This document shows, one piece after another, positions 44,005 through 52,353 of a stretch of 64,000 nt of DNA (position 1 is the first letter of the stretch; every line of letters begins with the position of its first letter). The stretch lies in assembly GCF_009827575.1 (NCBI RefSeq), contig NZ_WTYR01000001.1, positions 2,019,001 through 2,083,000 of the forward strand. Direction: 5' to 3'. Position numbers and translations under genes: made by a program. A model generated the notes under the pieces. That model was not told the origin of the DNA. It saw nothing but the letters and a program-made list of their open reading frames with translations, and made no database searches. This DNA comes from Alteriqipengyuania halimionae (GTDB lineage Bacteria > Pseudomonadota > Alphaproteobacteria > Sphingomonadales > Sphingomonadaceae).

Positions 44005-45347
44005 CAGCCCGCCGCCTTTTCCACCGCGCCGCAGATCGTGTCGACCACATCCTCGACCAGCGTGTCGTCGTCACCTTCGGCCATCACGCGGATCACCGGC
44101 TCGGTGCCCGATGCGCGGATCACCACGCGGCCGTTCTCGCCCAGACGCTCCTCGCCCGCCGAGATCGCCGACTGGACGGCGTCGGCCTCGAGCGGCTTGC
44201 TGCCCGATGCGTAGCGAACGTTCTTGAGCAATTGCGGGACCGGATCGAACTGATGCAGCAATTCGCTCGCCGGTTTGCCCGATCGCACCAGCGCGGCCAG
44301 CACTTGGAGGGCGGCGACGGTGCCATCGCCGGTGGTGGCGTGATCGAGCAGGATCATATGGCCCGACTGTTCACCGCCCACATTGTAGCCGCGCGCCTTC
44401 ATCGTCTCGAGCACGTGGCGATCGCCGACCTTGGTCCGCACGAGGTCCAGCCCCTTGCCGGCGAGAGAGCGCTCGAGCCCGAGATTGGACATGATGGTCG
44501 CGACCACACCGCCGCCGCGCAAGCGCCCGTCCGCAGCCCACTCGCTGCCGATCAGCGCCATGATCTGATCGCCGTCGACCACCTTGCCGTTCTCGTCGAC
44601 CACGATCAGACGGTCGGCATCACCATCGAGCGCGATGCCGATATCGGCCCCGCTCGCAACGGTTGCCGACTGGATCGTTGCAAGGTGGGTCGAGCCGACA
44701 TTGAGGTTGATATTGGTGCCGTTCGGGCTCGTCCCGATGGTGACGACTTCCGCGCCCAGCTCCCAGAAGGCCGAGGGCGCGACATGATAGGCCGCGCCAT
44801 TGGCGCAATCGACCGCGATCTTGAGCCCGTCGAGGCGGATCGCGCTCGACAGCGAGCCCTTCACCGCGTGGATATAGCGTCCACGGGCATCGTCGATCCG
44901 CCGTGCGCGTCCGACATTGGCCGCGTCGGCAAGCTGGCATCCCTTGGCCAGCAACGCCTCGATCGCGGCCTCGTCCTCATCCGAAAGCTTGAACCCGTCT
45001 GGGCCGAACAGCTTGATGCCGTTATCCTCATAGGGGTTGTGACTGGCCGAGATCATCACCCCGAGATCGGCGCGCATCTCGCGCGTGAGCATCGCGATCG
45101 CGGGCGTCGGCAAAGGCCCGGTCATCACCACGTCCATGCCCACGCTGGTGAAACCGGCGACCATCGCGCTTTCCATCATGTAGCCCGACAGGCGCGTATC
45201 CTTGCCGATCACCACCCGGTGCTTGTGGCCGCCGCGCAGGAAATGGCAGCCCGCCGCCTGGCCTACGCGCATCGCCATATCCGCCGTCATCTTGTCGGCG
45301 TTGACGCGACCGCGAATGCCGTCGGTCCCGAAATATTGTCGTGTCAT
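44004..45347 (-). CDS. glmM: phosphoglucosamine mutase
   Basis: It interconverts glucosamine-6-phosphate and glucosamine-1-phosphate for peptidoglycan and LPS. The 447 residues from [14 protein letters not shown] include the phosphoserine loop [16 protein letters not shown], the metal loop [16 protein letters not shown] and the sugar loop [13 protein letters not shown]. The phosphate-binding text VRASGTEP appears as [14 protein letters not shown]. The start at 45347 matches the family; the open frame upstream is not translated by homology. Confidence 0.96.
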   Translation of the reverse strand: MTRQYFGTDGIRGRVNADKMTADMAMRVGQAAGCHFLRGGHKHRVVIGKDTRLSGYMMESAMVAGFTSVGMDVVMTGPLPTPAIAMLTREMRADLGVMISASHNPYEDNGIKLFGPDGFKLSDEDEAAIEALLAKGCQLADAANVGRARRIDDARGRYIHAVKGSLSSAIRLDGLKIAVDCANGAAYHVAPSAFWELGAEVVTIGTSPNGTNINLNVGSTHLATIQSATVASGADIGIALDGDADRLIVVDENGKVVDGDQIMALIGSEWAADGRLRGGGVVATIMSNLGLERSLAGKGLDLVRTKVGDRHVLETMKARGYNVGGEQSGHMILLDHATTGDGTVAALQVLAALVRSGKPASELLHQFDPVPQLLKNVRYASGSKPLEADAVQSAISAGEERLGENGRVVIRASGTEPVIRVMAEGDDDTLVEDVVDTICGAVEKAAG

Positions 45348-45555
45348 ATCCGGCCTTTGCCTGTCTCTATCCTTGGCTGCGCAAACCCGCATGCCGCGTC
45401 CCATGCGCGGTTTTGCCATGGATGTCACCCGTCTGGTGGATTCATCTTGCAACCCTCGCGCGCTTCATGCGTTGGGGACATGAGTGGCGAGCGCGATCGC
45501 GCCCGTCGCAAACGGAATATCCCGCGATCAACACCAGTAAAGAGACGGAGATCTC

Positions 45556-46167
45556 ATGGCTTTCGACCTTATCCCCCTTCCCTTCGCCGACGACGCGCTC
45601 GCCCCCGCCATCTCGGCCGAAACCTTTTCCTATCACCATGGCAAGCACCACAAGGCTTATGTCGACAAGACCAACGCCGCGATCGAAGGCACCGATCACG
45701 CCGACAAGTCGCTGATCGAGATCGTCGCCGCAGCGCGTGGCAGCGACCAGGGGCTGTTCAACAACTCGGCCCAGGCCTGGAACCACGGCTTCTACTGGCA
45801 CTCGCTGACGCCCGAGAGCAGCGATCCTACCGGCGATCTCGCCACCAAGATCGATGAAGCCTTCGGTTCGCTCGATGCGCTCAAGAAGAAGCTCAAGGAA
45901 AAGGGCGCCGGCCATTTCGCCAGCGGCTGGGTCTGGCTGGTCGAAAAGGGCGGCAAGCTCGAAGTGGTCGACAGCCACGATGCCGACACAGTGGCCGATC
46001 AGGGCGGCAACCCGCTGCTCGTTATCGATCTGTGGGAGCACGCCTATTATCTCGACCACCAGAACGCGCGCCCGAGCTACCTCGACGCGGTGGTCGACAA
46101 CCACCTCAACTGGGAATTCGCGGCCGGCAATTTGACCCGCGGCGAAACCTGGCCCTACCCCGGCTGA
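45556..46167 (+). CDS. sodB: superoxide dismutase, Fe type
   Basis: It is 203 residues long. The metal ligands His27 (FSYHHGKHH), His in NNSAQAWNHGFYWHS, and Asp and His in VIDLWEHAYYLDHQN are all present. The Gln before the second His helix (NNSAQAWNH) is the position that favours iron. The ribosome binding site GGAG precedes the ATG. A strong terminator follows at 46189. Confidence 0.96.
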   Translation: MAFDLIPLPFADDALAPAISAETFSYHHGKHHKAYVDKTNAAIEGTDHADKSLIEIVAAARGSDQGLFNNSAQAWNHGFYWHSLTPESSDPTGDLATKIDEAFGSLDALKKKLKEKGAGHFASGWVWLVEKGGKLEVVDSHDADTVADQGGNPLLVIDLWEHAYYLDHQNARPSYLDAVVDNHLNWEFAAGNLTRGETWPYPG

Positions 46168-46188
46168 TCACCCAACCGAACTTCAAGC

Positions 46189-46221
46189 GGCGCGTCGTCC
46201 CACCGGACGGCGCGCCGTTTT
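46189..46221 (+). terminator. rho-independent terminator after sodB
   Basis: The stem GGCGCGTCGTCC / GGACGGCGCGCC (12 bp with one G-T pair), loop CACC, is followed by GTTTT. It ends exactly before the stop codon of the convergent PerM-type gene. Confidence 0.85.
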
Positions 46222-47424
46222 CTATGCGGGATCGACGCGCTCGGCCGCTTGCGGAAACAGCGTCTCGCCGAAAGCGAAGCCCAGCAGGTTGGGCTTGCCG
46301 ATATGCTGGAACAAGGCCTTGAGCGTGATGACGATCGGCACCGACAGCAGCGCGCCGACCACGCCCCAGATCCAGGCGAAATAGCTGATCGCGATCAGGA
46401 TCACGACCGGGTTGATCGTGAAGCGCACGCCAAGCACCGAGGGTGTCACCACATTGGCCTCGATCGTGTGCAGGCCGATATAGGCAAAAGCCGGGATCAG
46501 CGCGACCGCGACATTGCCGTCGCTCGACAGGCCATAAAGCGTCAGGAACACCGTCATCGCCATCGGCCCGAGATAGGGCAGGAAATTGAGCAGCCCGGCG
46601 AGCCCGCCCCACATCAGCGGGGCCGTCATGCCGAAACTCCAGGCGCCGATCGACACGATCACTCCAATGACGAAATTGATCGTAGCGACAGTCGCGAAAT
46701 ACTGGGCCACCCGATCCTGCACGTCGCGCAGCACGCGCGCCGCCTTGAGGCTGGCGCCGTAATCGGTGCGGCCCAGCAGCAATTGCCGCCGCCAGCGCCC
46801 GCGCGCCTCGATCATGAAAAACGCCATCAGGAAGGTGACGAGCGTCTCGACCAGCACGCTAGGCGTGGCGAGCGCGAGTTGCTGGATCAGCGATGGCGAC
46901 GCGACCACCACTTCGCGATCGTTGGGGCTGCCGAGCACGCGTTCCATTTGTGCCGCGGCATCGGCGATCCAGGCGAAAGCGCCACGCAATTGCATGATGC
47001 GCTCGCCGATCCGCGCGAGGAAAGCGGGCAATTGGTCGATCAGGTCGAGCGCGGGTTGCAGCACGGTCAGCAGCGCGGCGACAAGGAGCGCAAGAAACAG
47101 CGTGATCGAGAGGAGCGAGGACAGCACGTTGGGCACACCCCACTCGCCGAACTTGTCGGCCAGCGGGGAAAGGATGATCGTCAGGATTAAGGCCGTCGTG
47201 ATCGGCAGGAACACCACCGAGCCGATCGACAGCACGAATGGCAGGGCGAGAAACAGCCCGACGCCCAGCATCACGACCAGCGTCGAGATCAGGCGCAATT
47301 CCTGTTCGGCGAGTAGGCGGCGTGTGGGTGAAGGCGCAGGGTTCGTCGGAGACGCGGACGCGGGTTGCTGGCCCGAGGGTGTGCCCTCTTCTCTGCTCCC
47401 CGGTTTCACCGTCTCTCCGGCCAT
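46222..47424 (-). CDS. AI-2E/PerM-family membrane protein
   Basis: It is 400 residues long with about eight hydrophobic segments in the family pattern: two pairs near the N-terminus (LISTLVVMLGVGLFLALPFV), a long amphipathic central part, and a C-terminal set ending in PILVITLKALFQHIG-like text (VPIVITLKALFQHIGKPNL). These proteins export AI-2 or act in sodium/proton exchange; the actual role here is unknown. The N-terminal 35 residues are Pro/Ser-rich and probably disordered. Confidence 0.9.
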   Translation of the reverse strand: MAGETVKPGSREEGTPSGQQPASASPTNPAPSPTRRLLAEQELRLISTLVVMLGVGLFLALPFVLSIGSVVFLPITTALILTIILSPLADKFGEWGVPNVLSSLLSITLFLALLVAALLTVLQPALDLIDQLPAFLARIGERIMQLRGAFAWIADAAAQMERVLGSPNDREVVVASPSLIQQLALATPSVLVETLVTFLMAFFMIEARGRWRRQLLLGRTDYGASLKAARVLRDVQDRVAQYFATVATINFVIGVIVSIGAWSFGMTAPLMWGGLAGLLNFLPYLGPMAMTVFLTLYGLSSDGNVAVALIPAFAYIGLHTIEANVVTPSVLGVRFTINPVVILIAISYFAWIWGVVGALLSVPIVITLKALFQHIGKPNLLGFAFGETLFPQAAERVDPA

Positions 47425-47514
47425 CTGGCGATCGCCTCCGTGTTACGCCCAACGCCACCAATGCGCGGCGCGGGTTCCGCTTGCAAGCCGGAACCTTAAC
47501 CGCGGTCCAATAGC

Positions 47515-48117
47515 CTAGTTGCGGCCGGTTACGCCGTCGCCGGCGGCGACATCGTCAAGCTCTTCGAGGATCGCGCGGTGTGCGCCGGCATCATCGATCG
47601 ATCGATTGGGAATATCGCCATCGGCGAGCATCGAATTGAGCGCGGCGCGGGCACGGCCCACACGGCTTTTGATCGTGCCGATCGCGCATCCGCAGATTTC
47701 AGCCGCTTCCTCGTAGGAAAAGCCACCTGCGCCCACCAGCAACAGCGCCTCGCGCCGTTCGGGCGGCAGGGTCAGCAGCGCGCGATGCATGTCCGAAAGG
47801 TGCAGCGGGTCTTCCTGTCCGGCCGGGGCGGTCAGAATACGTTCGGCGACTTTGTCGTCGTAATCGCCGCGAAAACGATTGCGCCGCATGTCGGTGAGAT
47901 AAGCATTGCGCAGGATCACGAAGGTCCACGCCCGCATCGATGTGCCCGGCTCGAACCGTTCCTGGGCCGCCCAGGCTTTCATCAGCGCTTCCTGCACGAG
48001 ATCGTCGGCCATGTCGGGCCGTCCGCAAAGGCCGCGTGCAAACGCACGCAGATGCGGGATGACTTCGGTCAGTTCGCGTTTGAAGTCCGCGGCGTCTTGT
48101 GCGGTACGCTCGCTCAT
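47515..48117 (-). CDS. ecfG: EcfG-type ECF sigma factor of the general stress response
   Basis: It is 200 residues long. Sigma region 2 is present (FARGLCGRPDMADDLVQEAL, then STSM-like GTSMRAWTFVILRNAYLTDM), as is region 4 (LTLPPERREALLLVGAGGFS, then AAEICGCAIGTIKSRVGRAR). This is the ECF15/EcfG group of alphaproteobacteria, held inactive by NepR until PhyR~P releases it. Its start overlaps the nepR stop by 4 bp. It probably transcribes its own operon from the promoter at 48410-48434. Confidence 0.96.
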   Translation of the reverse strand: MSERTAQDAADFKRELTEVIPHLRAFARGLCGRPDMADDLVQEALMKAWAAQERFEPGTSMRAWTFVILRNAYLTDMRRNRFRGDYDDKVAERILTAPAGQEDPLHLSDMHRALLTLPPERREALLLVGAGGFSYEEAAEICGCAIGTIKSRVGRARAALNSMLADGDIPNRSIDDAGAHRAILEELDDVAAGDGVTGRN

Positions 48118-48308
48118 TTCTTGGGTTCGTCCAACCTAGCGAGCAGATCATGGAAGCTGGAGGGCAATGGTTCCTCGACCACGTCGTCGTAAAGATCGCG
48201 CAGACCGCGCGCCCACTCGGGCCCGCTTTGCTCATCGCGCGCCTTTTTGTCGTCGCCCGCTTTATCGTCGTGCGACTTGCCTGAAGGCTTGGTATCCTTG
48301 GATGCCAT
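48114..48308 (-). CDS. nepR: NepR anti-sigma factor
   Basis: It is 64 residues long. The disordered, lysine- and asp-rich N-terminus precedes the conserved core LRDLYDDVVEEPLPSSFHDL LARLD (two helices), which grips EcfG or PhyR. It lies upstream of and overlapping ecfG, as is usual. Its promoter has a perfect EcfG-type sequence, giving positive and negative feedback together. Confidence 0.94.
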   Translation of the reverse strand: MASKDTKPSGKSHDDKAGDDKKARDEQSGPEWARGLRDLYDDVVEEPLPSSFHDLLARLDEPKK

Positions 48309-48407
48309 ATCCGGCGTGGTCCGTCCTGTTCCCTTGGCGCTAGTGCGCGCCTATCCCAATTCACTCGCCAGCGCGGCGCTTTTCTTGGCGCCTAACTGGT
48401 GACTTGA

Positions 48408-48432
48408 GGAACGAAAAGCAAGCTTCGCGGTT
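48408..48432 (+). promoter_or_regulatory. EcfG-type promoter toward the histidine kinase
   Basis: GGAAC (48408-48412), a 16-bp spacer, then GGTT (48429-48432), one base from the CGTT consensus. It lies about 70 bp before the kinase start and overlaps the opposite-strand promoter for nepR. Confidence 0.6.
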
Positions 48433-48434
48433 CC
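48410..48434 (-). promoter_or_regulatory. perfect EcfG-type promoter for nepR-ecfG
   Basis: On the minus strand this is GGAAC (48434-48430), a 16-bp spacer, then CGTT (48413-48410). It matches the consensus exactly. The start of nepR is about 100 bp downstream. Confidence 0.85.
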
Positions 48435-48503
48435 CGAACCACACGTTAACTGTGCGCCAAACGGAGGCGCGTCGGCTATTCGGGATACAAGAAACAACAA
48501 TCG

Positions 48504-50213
48504 ATGGCGGCGAGCAATCCTTTCATAAAGCCTGGGCGACGCGCCGCGAGATGGTATGTGCGCTTTCCGCGCGCGGCCCCAATCGGGATTTTTCTCGTCA
48601 TTCTGGCTGTATCGCTGATGTCGGTTTTCGCGATCGAGAAAAGCGAAAAGGAGCGCGATCGCGCGCAACTCGAGCAGACCGCAGAGGCGCTCGGCGCGGC
48701 GCTCGAAGCGCAATCGCTCACCGCTGTCGCCTACCTGCGGGCAGGCGCCGCCTATGTCGGCGCCGAAGACGAGCTCGAGGCGCAGGGGTTCGAAGAATTC
48801 TTCACCGAGATGCGCGAAGATGCGCGCTATCGCGGCGTCGTGGGTATCGGCTGGGCACCGCGGGTGGCAATCAACGATATCGAGGCGTTTCAGGATGCCG
48901 TGCGCGATGGTGGGCGCTCCGATTTCATGGTCGAGCGTCCGCGCGACGACGCCGACGGCTATATCGTGCCGGTGCGCTTCATCAATCCGCCCACGCTCTC
49001 CAACCGCAATCTCGTCGGTTACGACATTTCTTCCGACGCCCAGATCTCCGCGGCGCTCGAAAGTGCAGAGAAAACCGGCCGCACGACCGCCAGCGGCCCG
49101 ATCAATCTCGGCAACACTCCCGATGGGGACGCGCGCCCCGGCTTCATGCTGGTGATGCCGGTCTATGATAGCGAGTTCGGCTACCGCCAGCTGACCGGCT
49201 ATGTGTTCAGCCCGTTCGAGGCACGCGGCTTCCTTGAAGATGCGCTGGAAAGCGAAGCGCTTGACGGGGTATCGGTCGAACTGAGTGACGAAAGCGGTCC
49301 GCAGCCGGAGTTGCTGGCGCGCGCCGGCGCGGTCGACATGGAAGCCGATCTCGAGATCACCAGCGAAACGCTGTTCGTGGCAGCGCGAGAATGGCGTCTG
49401 CACATTTCGACTCCCGCGACGCGGGCTCTGTCCAACCTCTCGCTAGCGACGCTGCTATTCGGGCTGCTGGCATCGATCCTGATCGTTGCGATCGCGCGCC
49501 TCCTGACGGCGCAGGCGACCGAAGACAGCGAAGCATTGACCTGGCTCGAAGAGCAGAACGCGATTCGCGACACGCTCACCCGCGAATTGAACCACCGGGT
49601 CAAGAATACCCTGGCCAATGTGCTGTCGATCATTTCCCTCACCCGCCGCCGGGCCGAAGACATCGACGAATTTGCCGAGAGCCTCGGCGGACGGATCCGC
49701 GCGCTTTCGGCGACCCATGATTTGCTGACCCAATCCGACTGGGGAACCACCCCCGTCGGCGCGGTGATCGCCGCCGAGATCGCGCCCTACCGACAGGAAA
49801 AGGGCGGACAGCTGAGGCTCGACGGCCCCGAAGTCGAACTCGCGCCCAACGATGCACTCTCGCTCGGTCTTGCAGTCCATGAATTGGCGACCAATGCGTC
49901 CAAATACGGTTCGCTCAGCGTCCCCGATGGAGAGCTGGACGTTACGTGGGAGCTGGTTGCAAAGAATCTGGTCCGGGTACACTGGCGCGAATGCGGCGGC
50001 CCTGCCGTCCCGCAGGACGAAGCCCGCGCGCGCGGGTTCGGCACCCAGCTAATAAGCAAGATCGTCGCACATGAATTGCGCAACCCTGTCGATTTGCGGT
50101 TCGAGCCAGAGGGTGTCGAATGTACGCTTACCGTGCCGGTCCGCACACCGGCCGAGTTCGGACTGCGCGCCCCGCGCACTCCCGCAGCGCCGCCTGCTGC
50201 CGAAGGCAAGTAA
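48504..50213 (+). CDS. CHASE-domain HWE-family sensor histidine kinase
   Basis: It is 569 residues long. A membrane helix lies at about 25-43, then a periplasmic CHASE domain (TAVAYLRAGAAYVGAEDELE) to about 300. A second helix at about 311-332 precedes the kinase. The phospho-acceptor His364 is in ELNHRVKNTLANVLSI. The N box is LAVHELATNASKYG, and the WxE motif of HWE kinases appears in VHWRECGGP. It sits between nepR and phyR, so it very probably signals to PhyR. The EcfG-like promoter upstream suggests feedback. Confidence 0.93.
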   Translation: MAASNPFIKPGRRAARWYVRFPRAAPIGIFLVILAVSLMSVFAIEKSEKERDRAQLEQTAEALGAALEAQSLTAVAYLRAGAAYVGAEDELEAQGFEEFFTEMREDARYRGVVGIGWAPRVAINDIEAFQDAVRDGGRSDFMVERPRDDADGYIVPVRFINPPTLSNRNLVGYDISSDAQISAALESAEKTGRTTASGPINLGNTPDGDARPGFMLVMPVYDSEFGYRQLTGYVFSPFEARGFLEDALESEALDGVSVELSDESGPQPELLARAGAVDMEADLEITSETLFVAAREWRLHISTPATRALSNLSLATLLFGLLASILIVAIARLLTAQATEDSEALTWLEEQNAIRDTLTRELNHRVKNTLANVLSIISLTRRRAEDIDEFAESLGGRIRALSATHDLLTQSDWGTTPVGAVIAAEIAPYRQEKGGQLRLDGPEVELAPNDALSLGLAVHELATNASKYGSLSVPDGELDVTWELVAKNLVRVHWRECGGPAVPQDEARARGFGTQLISKIVAHELRNPVDLRFEPEGVECTLTVPVRTPAEFGLRAPRTPAAPPAAEGK

Positions 50214-50236
50214 CTCCAGCGCGACCCATGCAATAG

Positions 50237-50271
50237 AAAGGGTCGGTACACCGCAGTGCACCGACCCTTTT
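50237..50271. terminator. bidirectional terminator between the kinase and phyR
   Basis: AAAGGGTCGGT and ACCGACCCTTT form an 11-bp perfect stem, flanked by A and T tracts on both strands. It serves the convergent kinase (plus) and phyR (minus) genes. Confidence 0.85.
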
Positions 50272-50309
50272 CCAATTTCCAATCTCCGTGAGGCGTTTTC
50301 GCTTGGCGC

Positions 50310-51104
50310 TTAGTCGTCGTCGTTGTCGTTGAAGAACAGCGCCTGGCTGATCGCCGCGCGCACGGTCGATTCCTTGAACGGCTTGGTCACCAGATAGGTC
50401 GGCTCGGGCCGGTCGCCGGTGAGCAGGCGCTCGGGATAGGCGGTAATGAAGATCACCGGAACATCGCCCAGCGCGAGGATATCGTCGACCGCGTCGAGAC
50501 CCGAACTGCCATCGGCCAGCTGGATATCGGCCAGAACGAGGCCGGGACGCTTTTCGGCGACGACTTCCTGTGCCTGGGTGCGCGTCGCGGCGGTGCCGCA
50601 AACATCGTGACCGAGGTTCTTCACCAGATCTTCGAGCTGCATCGAGATCAGCGGCTCGTCTTCGATGATGAGCACGCTGGTCGCGCTTTCGCGATCGATT
50701 TCGTCGATCGCTTCCTGCACCAGTCGGCGGACATCGGCTTCGTCCATGTCCATGATCTCGGCCGCTTCCTCGTCGGAGAAATCCTCCAGCGTGGTGAGCA
50801 GCAGGGCCTGTCGGCTAACCGGCGTGGCCGCAGCTAGGCTCGATTGAACCGCGCCTTCGCGGGTATCCGCATCCGACGCGCTTTCATCGCGATCGTCGAT
50901 ATAGGCGCTCGCCCAAACCTTGTTGAATGCGCGATAAAGCGGCACCCGGCCCCCCTGCAGCGAATCCCGCAAATCGTCGTCCGACAGCGCCGCTTCGAGC
51001 GTCGCGCGAACGAACGCATCGCCGGTCGCTTGCGATCCGGTCAGTGCGCGGGCGTAGCGGCGCAGGTACGGCAGGTGGGCGGCAATTTCTTCGCCAATCG
51101 TCAT
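50310..51104 (-). CDS. phyR: PhyR response regulator, anti-anti-sigma factor
   Basis: It is 264 residues long. The N-terminal half is sigma-factor-like (LPYLRRYARALTGSQATGDA, then DFSDEEAAEIMDMDEADVRR), which on phosphorylation binds NepR. The C-terminal receiver domain has the acidic pair in IIEDEPLISM, Asp193 in VLADIQLADG, Thr in FITAYPERLL and Lys in VTKPFKES. The start is placed at ATG 51104. An EcfG promoter lies about 45 bp upstream. It is the key switch of the general stress response. Confidence 0.96.
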   Translation of the reverse strand: MTIGEEIAAHLPYLRRYARALTGSQATGDAFVRATLEAALSDDDLRDSLQGGRVPLYRAFNKVWASAYIDDRDESASDADTREGAVQSSLAAATPVSRQALLLTTLEDFSDEEAAEIMDMDEADVRRLVQEAIDEIDRESATSVLIIEDEPLISMQLEDLVKNLGHDVCGTAATRTQAQEVVAEKRPGLVLADIQLADGSSGLDAVDDILALGDVPVIFITAYPERLLTGDRPEPTYLVTKPFKESTVRAAISQALFFNDNDDD

Positions 51105-51146
51105 ATTCGTATAGTCCCTTCCCGGGCATGTGTTGTCCGCCCGTTG

Positions 51147-51171
51147 AACGCGCCTCGCGCACGGGCGTTCC
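51147..51171 (-). promoter_or_regulatory. perfect EcfG-type promoter for phyR
   Basis: On the minus strand this is GGAAC (51171-51167), a 16-bp spacer, then CGTT (51150-51147). It lies just upstream of phyR, giving a self-amplifying loop. Confidence 0.85.
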
Positions 51172-51298
51172 CGCCGCGTAGCGATTAGCGCACTTTGTGG
51201 AAAGCCCTTGCGCCAACGCGGAAATCCGGAGCCATTTTTCCTTGACGGATCAATAGCGGTTGGCTTCGGTCGTTGCAAAGCAGGGGGAAGCTAACAGC

Positions 51299-52063
51299 GT
51301 GCATACGATCAAGTCCGACCGATCGCGTTGGGTCCCCTGCAATGCGTGTCCGCTCGAAACATGCGAGGGATTGCGCCCCCATGATCCGGATCGCGTCGCC
51401 ATCCTGCAGGAATTCAAGGAAGGCGAGCTCCAGCTCAGCCGCAATGCCGCCCTCCTCAACCAGGGTGCGCCAAGCCCCCATATCTACACCGTGCTCGATG
51501 GTGTTCTGCTGCGGCAGGTGAAGCTGGAGGATGGCAGTCGCCAGATCGTCAATTTCATGTTCCCCGGCGACCTCGTCGGTCTCCAGGCGGCAATCGACCA
51601 GAATATGGAGCATTCGGTCGAGGCGCTGACCGATGCTACCCTCTGCGTGTTCCAGCGTGACAAGTTCAGCGATCTGATCGCCCGGCAGCCGCATTTCGCC
51701 TACGACGTGATCTGGCTTGCAGCAAAAGAAGAATCCGCGCTCGAAAGCCATCTCGTGGCGTTGGGCAAACGCAACGCGCATGAACGCGTCGCCTATCTTG
51801 CGGTCTATCTCGTCCAGCGCGGCATCCAGACAGGCCTCGCGCAAGACAATGGAGAAGCGCGGCTGTCGATCCCGATCACGCAAAGGCAGATCGCCGATAT
51901 GCTCGGCCTGTCGTTGGTCCACACCAACCGCACCATGCAGGCGCTGCGACAATCGAACCTGCTGCACTGGGACAGCGACACGATCATCATCGAGGATATG
52001 GATGCCGCCTGCGACTACGCCAAGTTCGACGGACTAAACGGGGCGCCTCGCCCCTACCTGTAA
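51299..52063 (+). CDS. Crp/Fnr-family transcriptional regulator with FNR-like cysteines
   Basis: It is 254 residues long from GTG 51299, which has GGGGAAG 8 bases upstream; an in-frame TTG at 51260 is possible. A cyclic-nucleotide-type sensor domain is followed by a winged helix with ITQRQIADMLGLSLVHTNRT MQAL. N-terminal cysteines form CNACPLETC, and another Cys is in TDATLCVFQR, the place of the fourth cluster ligand in E. coli FNR. It may sense oxygen, nitric oxide or redox state. It is divergent from phyR. Confidence 0.85.
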   Translation: MHTIKSDRSRWVPCNACPLETCEGLRPHDPDRVAILQEFKEGELQLSRNAALLNQGAPSPHIYTVLDGVLLRQVKLEDGSRQIVNFMFPGDLVGLQAAIDQNMEHSVEALTDATLCVFQRDKFSDLIARQPHFAYDVIWLAAKEESALESHLVALGKRNAHERVAYLAVYLVQRGIQTGLAQDNGEARLSIPITQRQIADMLGLSLVHTNRTMQALRQSNLLHWDSDTIIIEDMDAACDYAKFDGLNGAPRPYL

Positions 52064-52116
52064 GCGCTTGACTAAAGGCACTTAATTCATTTTTCCGCGA
52101 AAATTCGGGCCCGCCG

Positions 52117-52141
52117 GGAACCCCTCTCGCGTTCGCTCATT
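52117..52141 (+). promoter_or_regulatory. EcfG-like promoter of the candidate small RNA
   Basis: GGAAC (52117-52121), a 16-bp spacer, then CATT (52138-52141), one base from CGTT. The predicted start would be near 52149, at the foot of the first hairpin. Confidence 0.5.
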
Positions 52142-52148
52142 ATCCTCA

Positions 52149-52236
52149 TGTCACCGCCGAGACCCCCCTCCCGTCCAAGCGGCTGGTGATACGATCCCGA
52201 AAGGCCTCCATTCCAAGAGAATGGAGGCCTTTTTTT
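52149..52236 (+). ncRNA. candidate stress-linked small RNA
   Basis: This is a non-coding stretch with three features. A hairpin, CACCGCCG (52152-52159) with CGGCTGGTG (52180-52188, one bulge), holds a 20-nt loop containing CCCCCCTCCC (52163-52172). A 10-nt linker follows. A very strong terminator ends it. The C-rich loop resembles the ribosome-binding-site-targeting loops of alphaproteobacterial regulatory RNAs such as GsrN. No open frame of note lies inside. It could also be only the 3' UTR of the Crp gene. Confidence 0.5.
52199..52236 (+). terminator. strong rho-independent terminator
   Basis: The stem AGGCCTCCATTC / GAATGGAGGCCT is a perfect 12 bp with loop CAAGA, followed by seven T. It lies 140 bp after the Crp gene. 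From 52237 to 52353 I see nothing further. Confidence 0.93.
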
Positions 52237-52353
52237 CCGTCCTGCGGTCTTTCCCGAACTCTAGATCAGACAACGCCGGTATTGGCGCGCCAATCAGCAC
52301 AGCGTGCTGCTCAAGCTTCGATAATGCATTTGAGTGACCTGTGCGGTCGATTT

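Noticed and set aside
47430..47495. GGAAC...CGTT upstream of the PerM-type gene as an EcfG promoter
   Set aside because: The spacer is about 19 bp, outside the 16-17 bp range seen at the other sites.
48315..48340. A second GGAAC near the nepR start
   Set aside because: No CGTT follows at 16-17 bp, and a perfect promoter lies further upstream.
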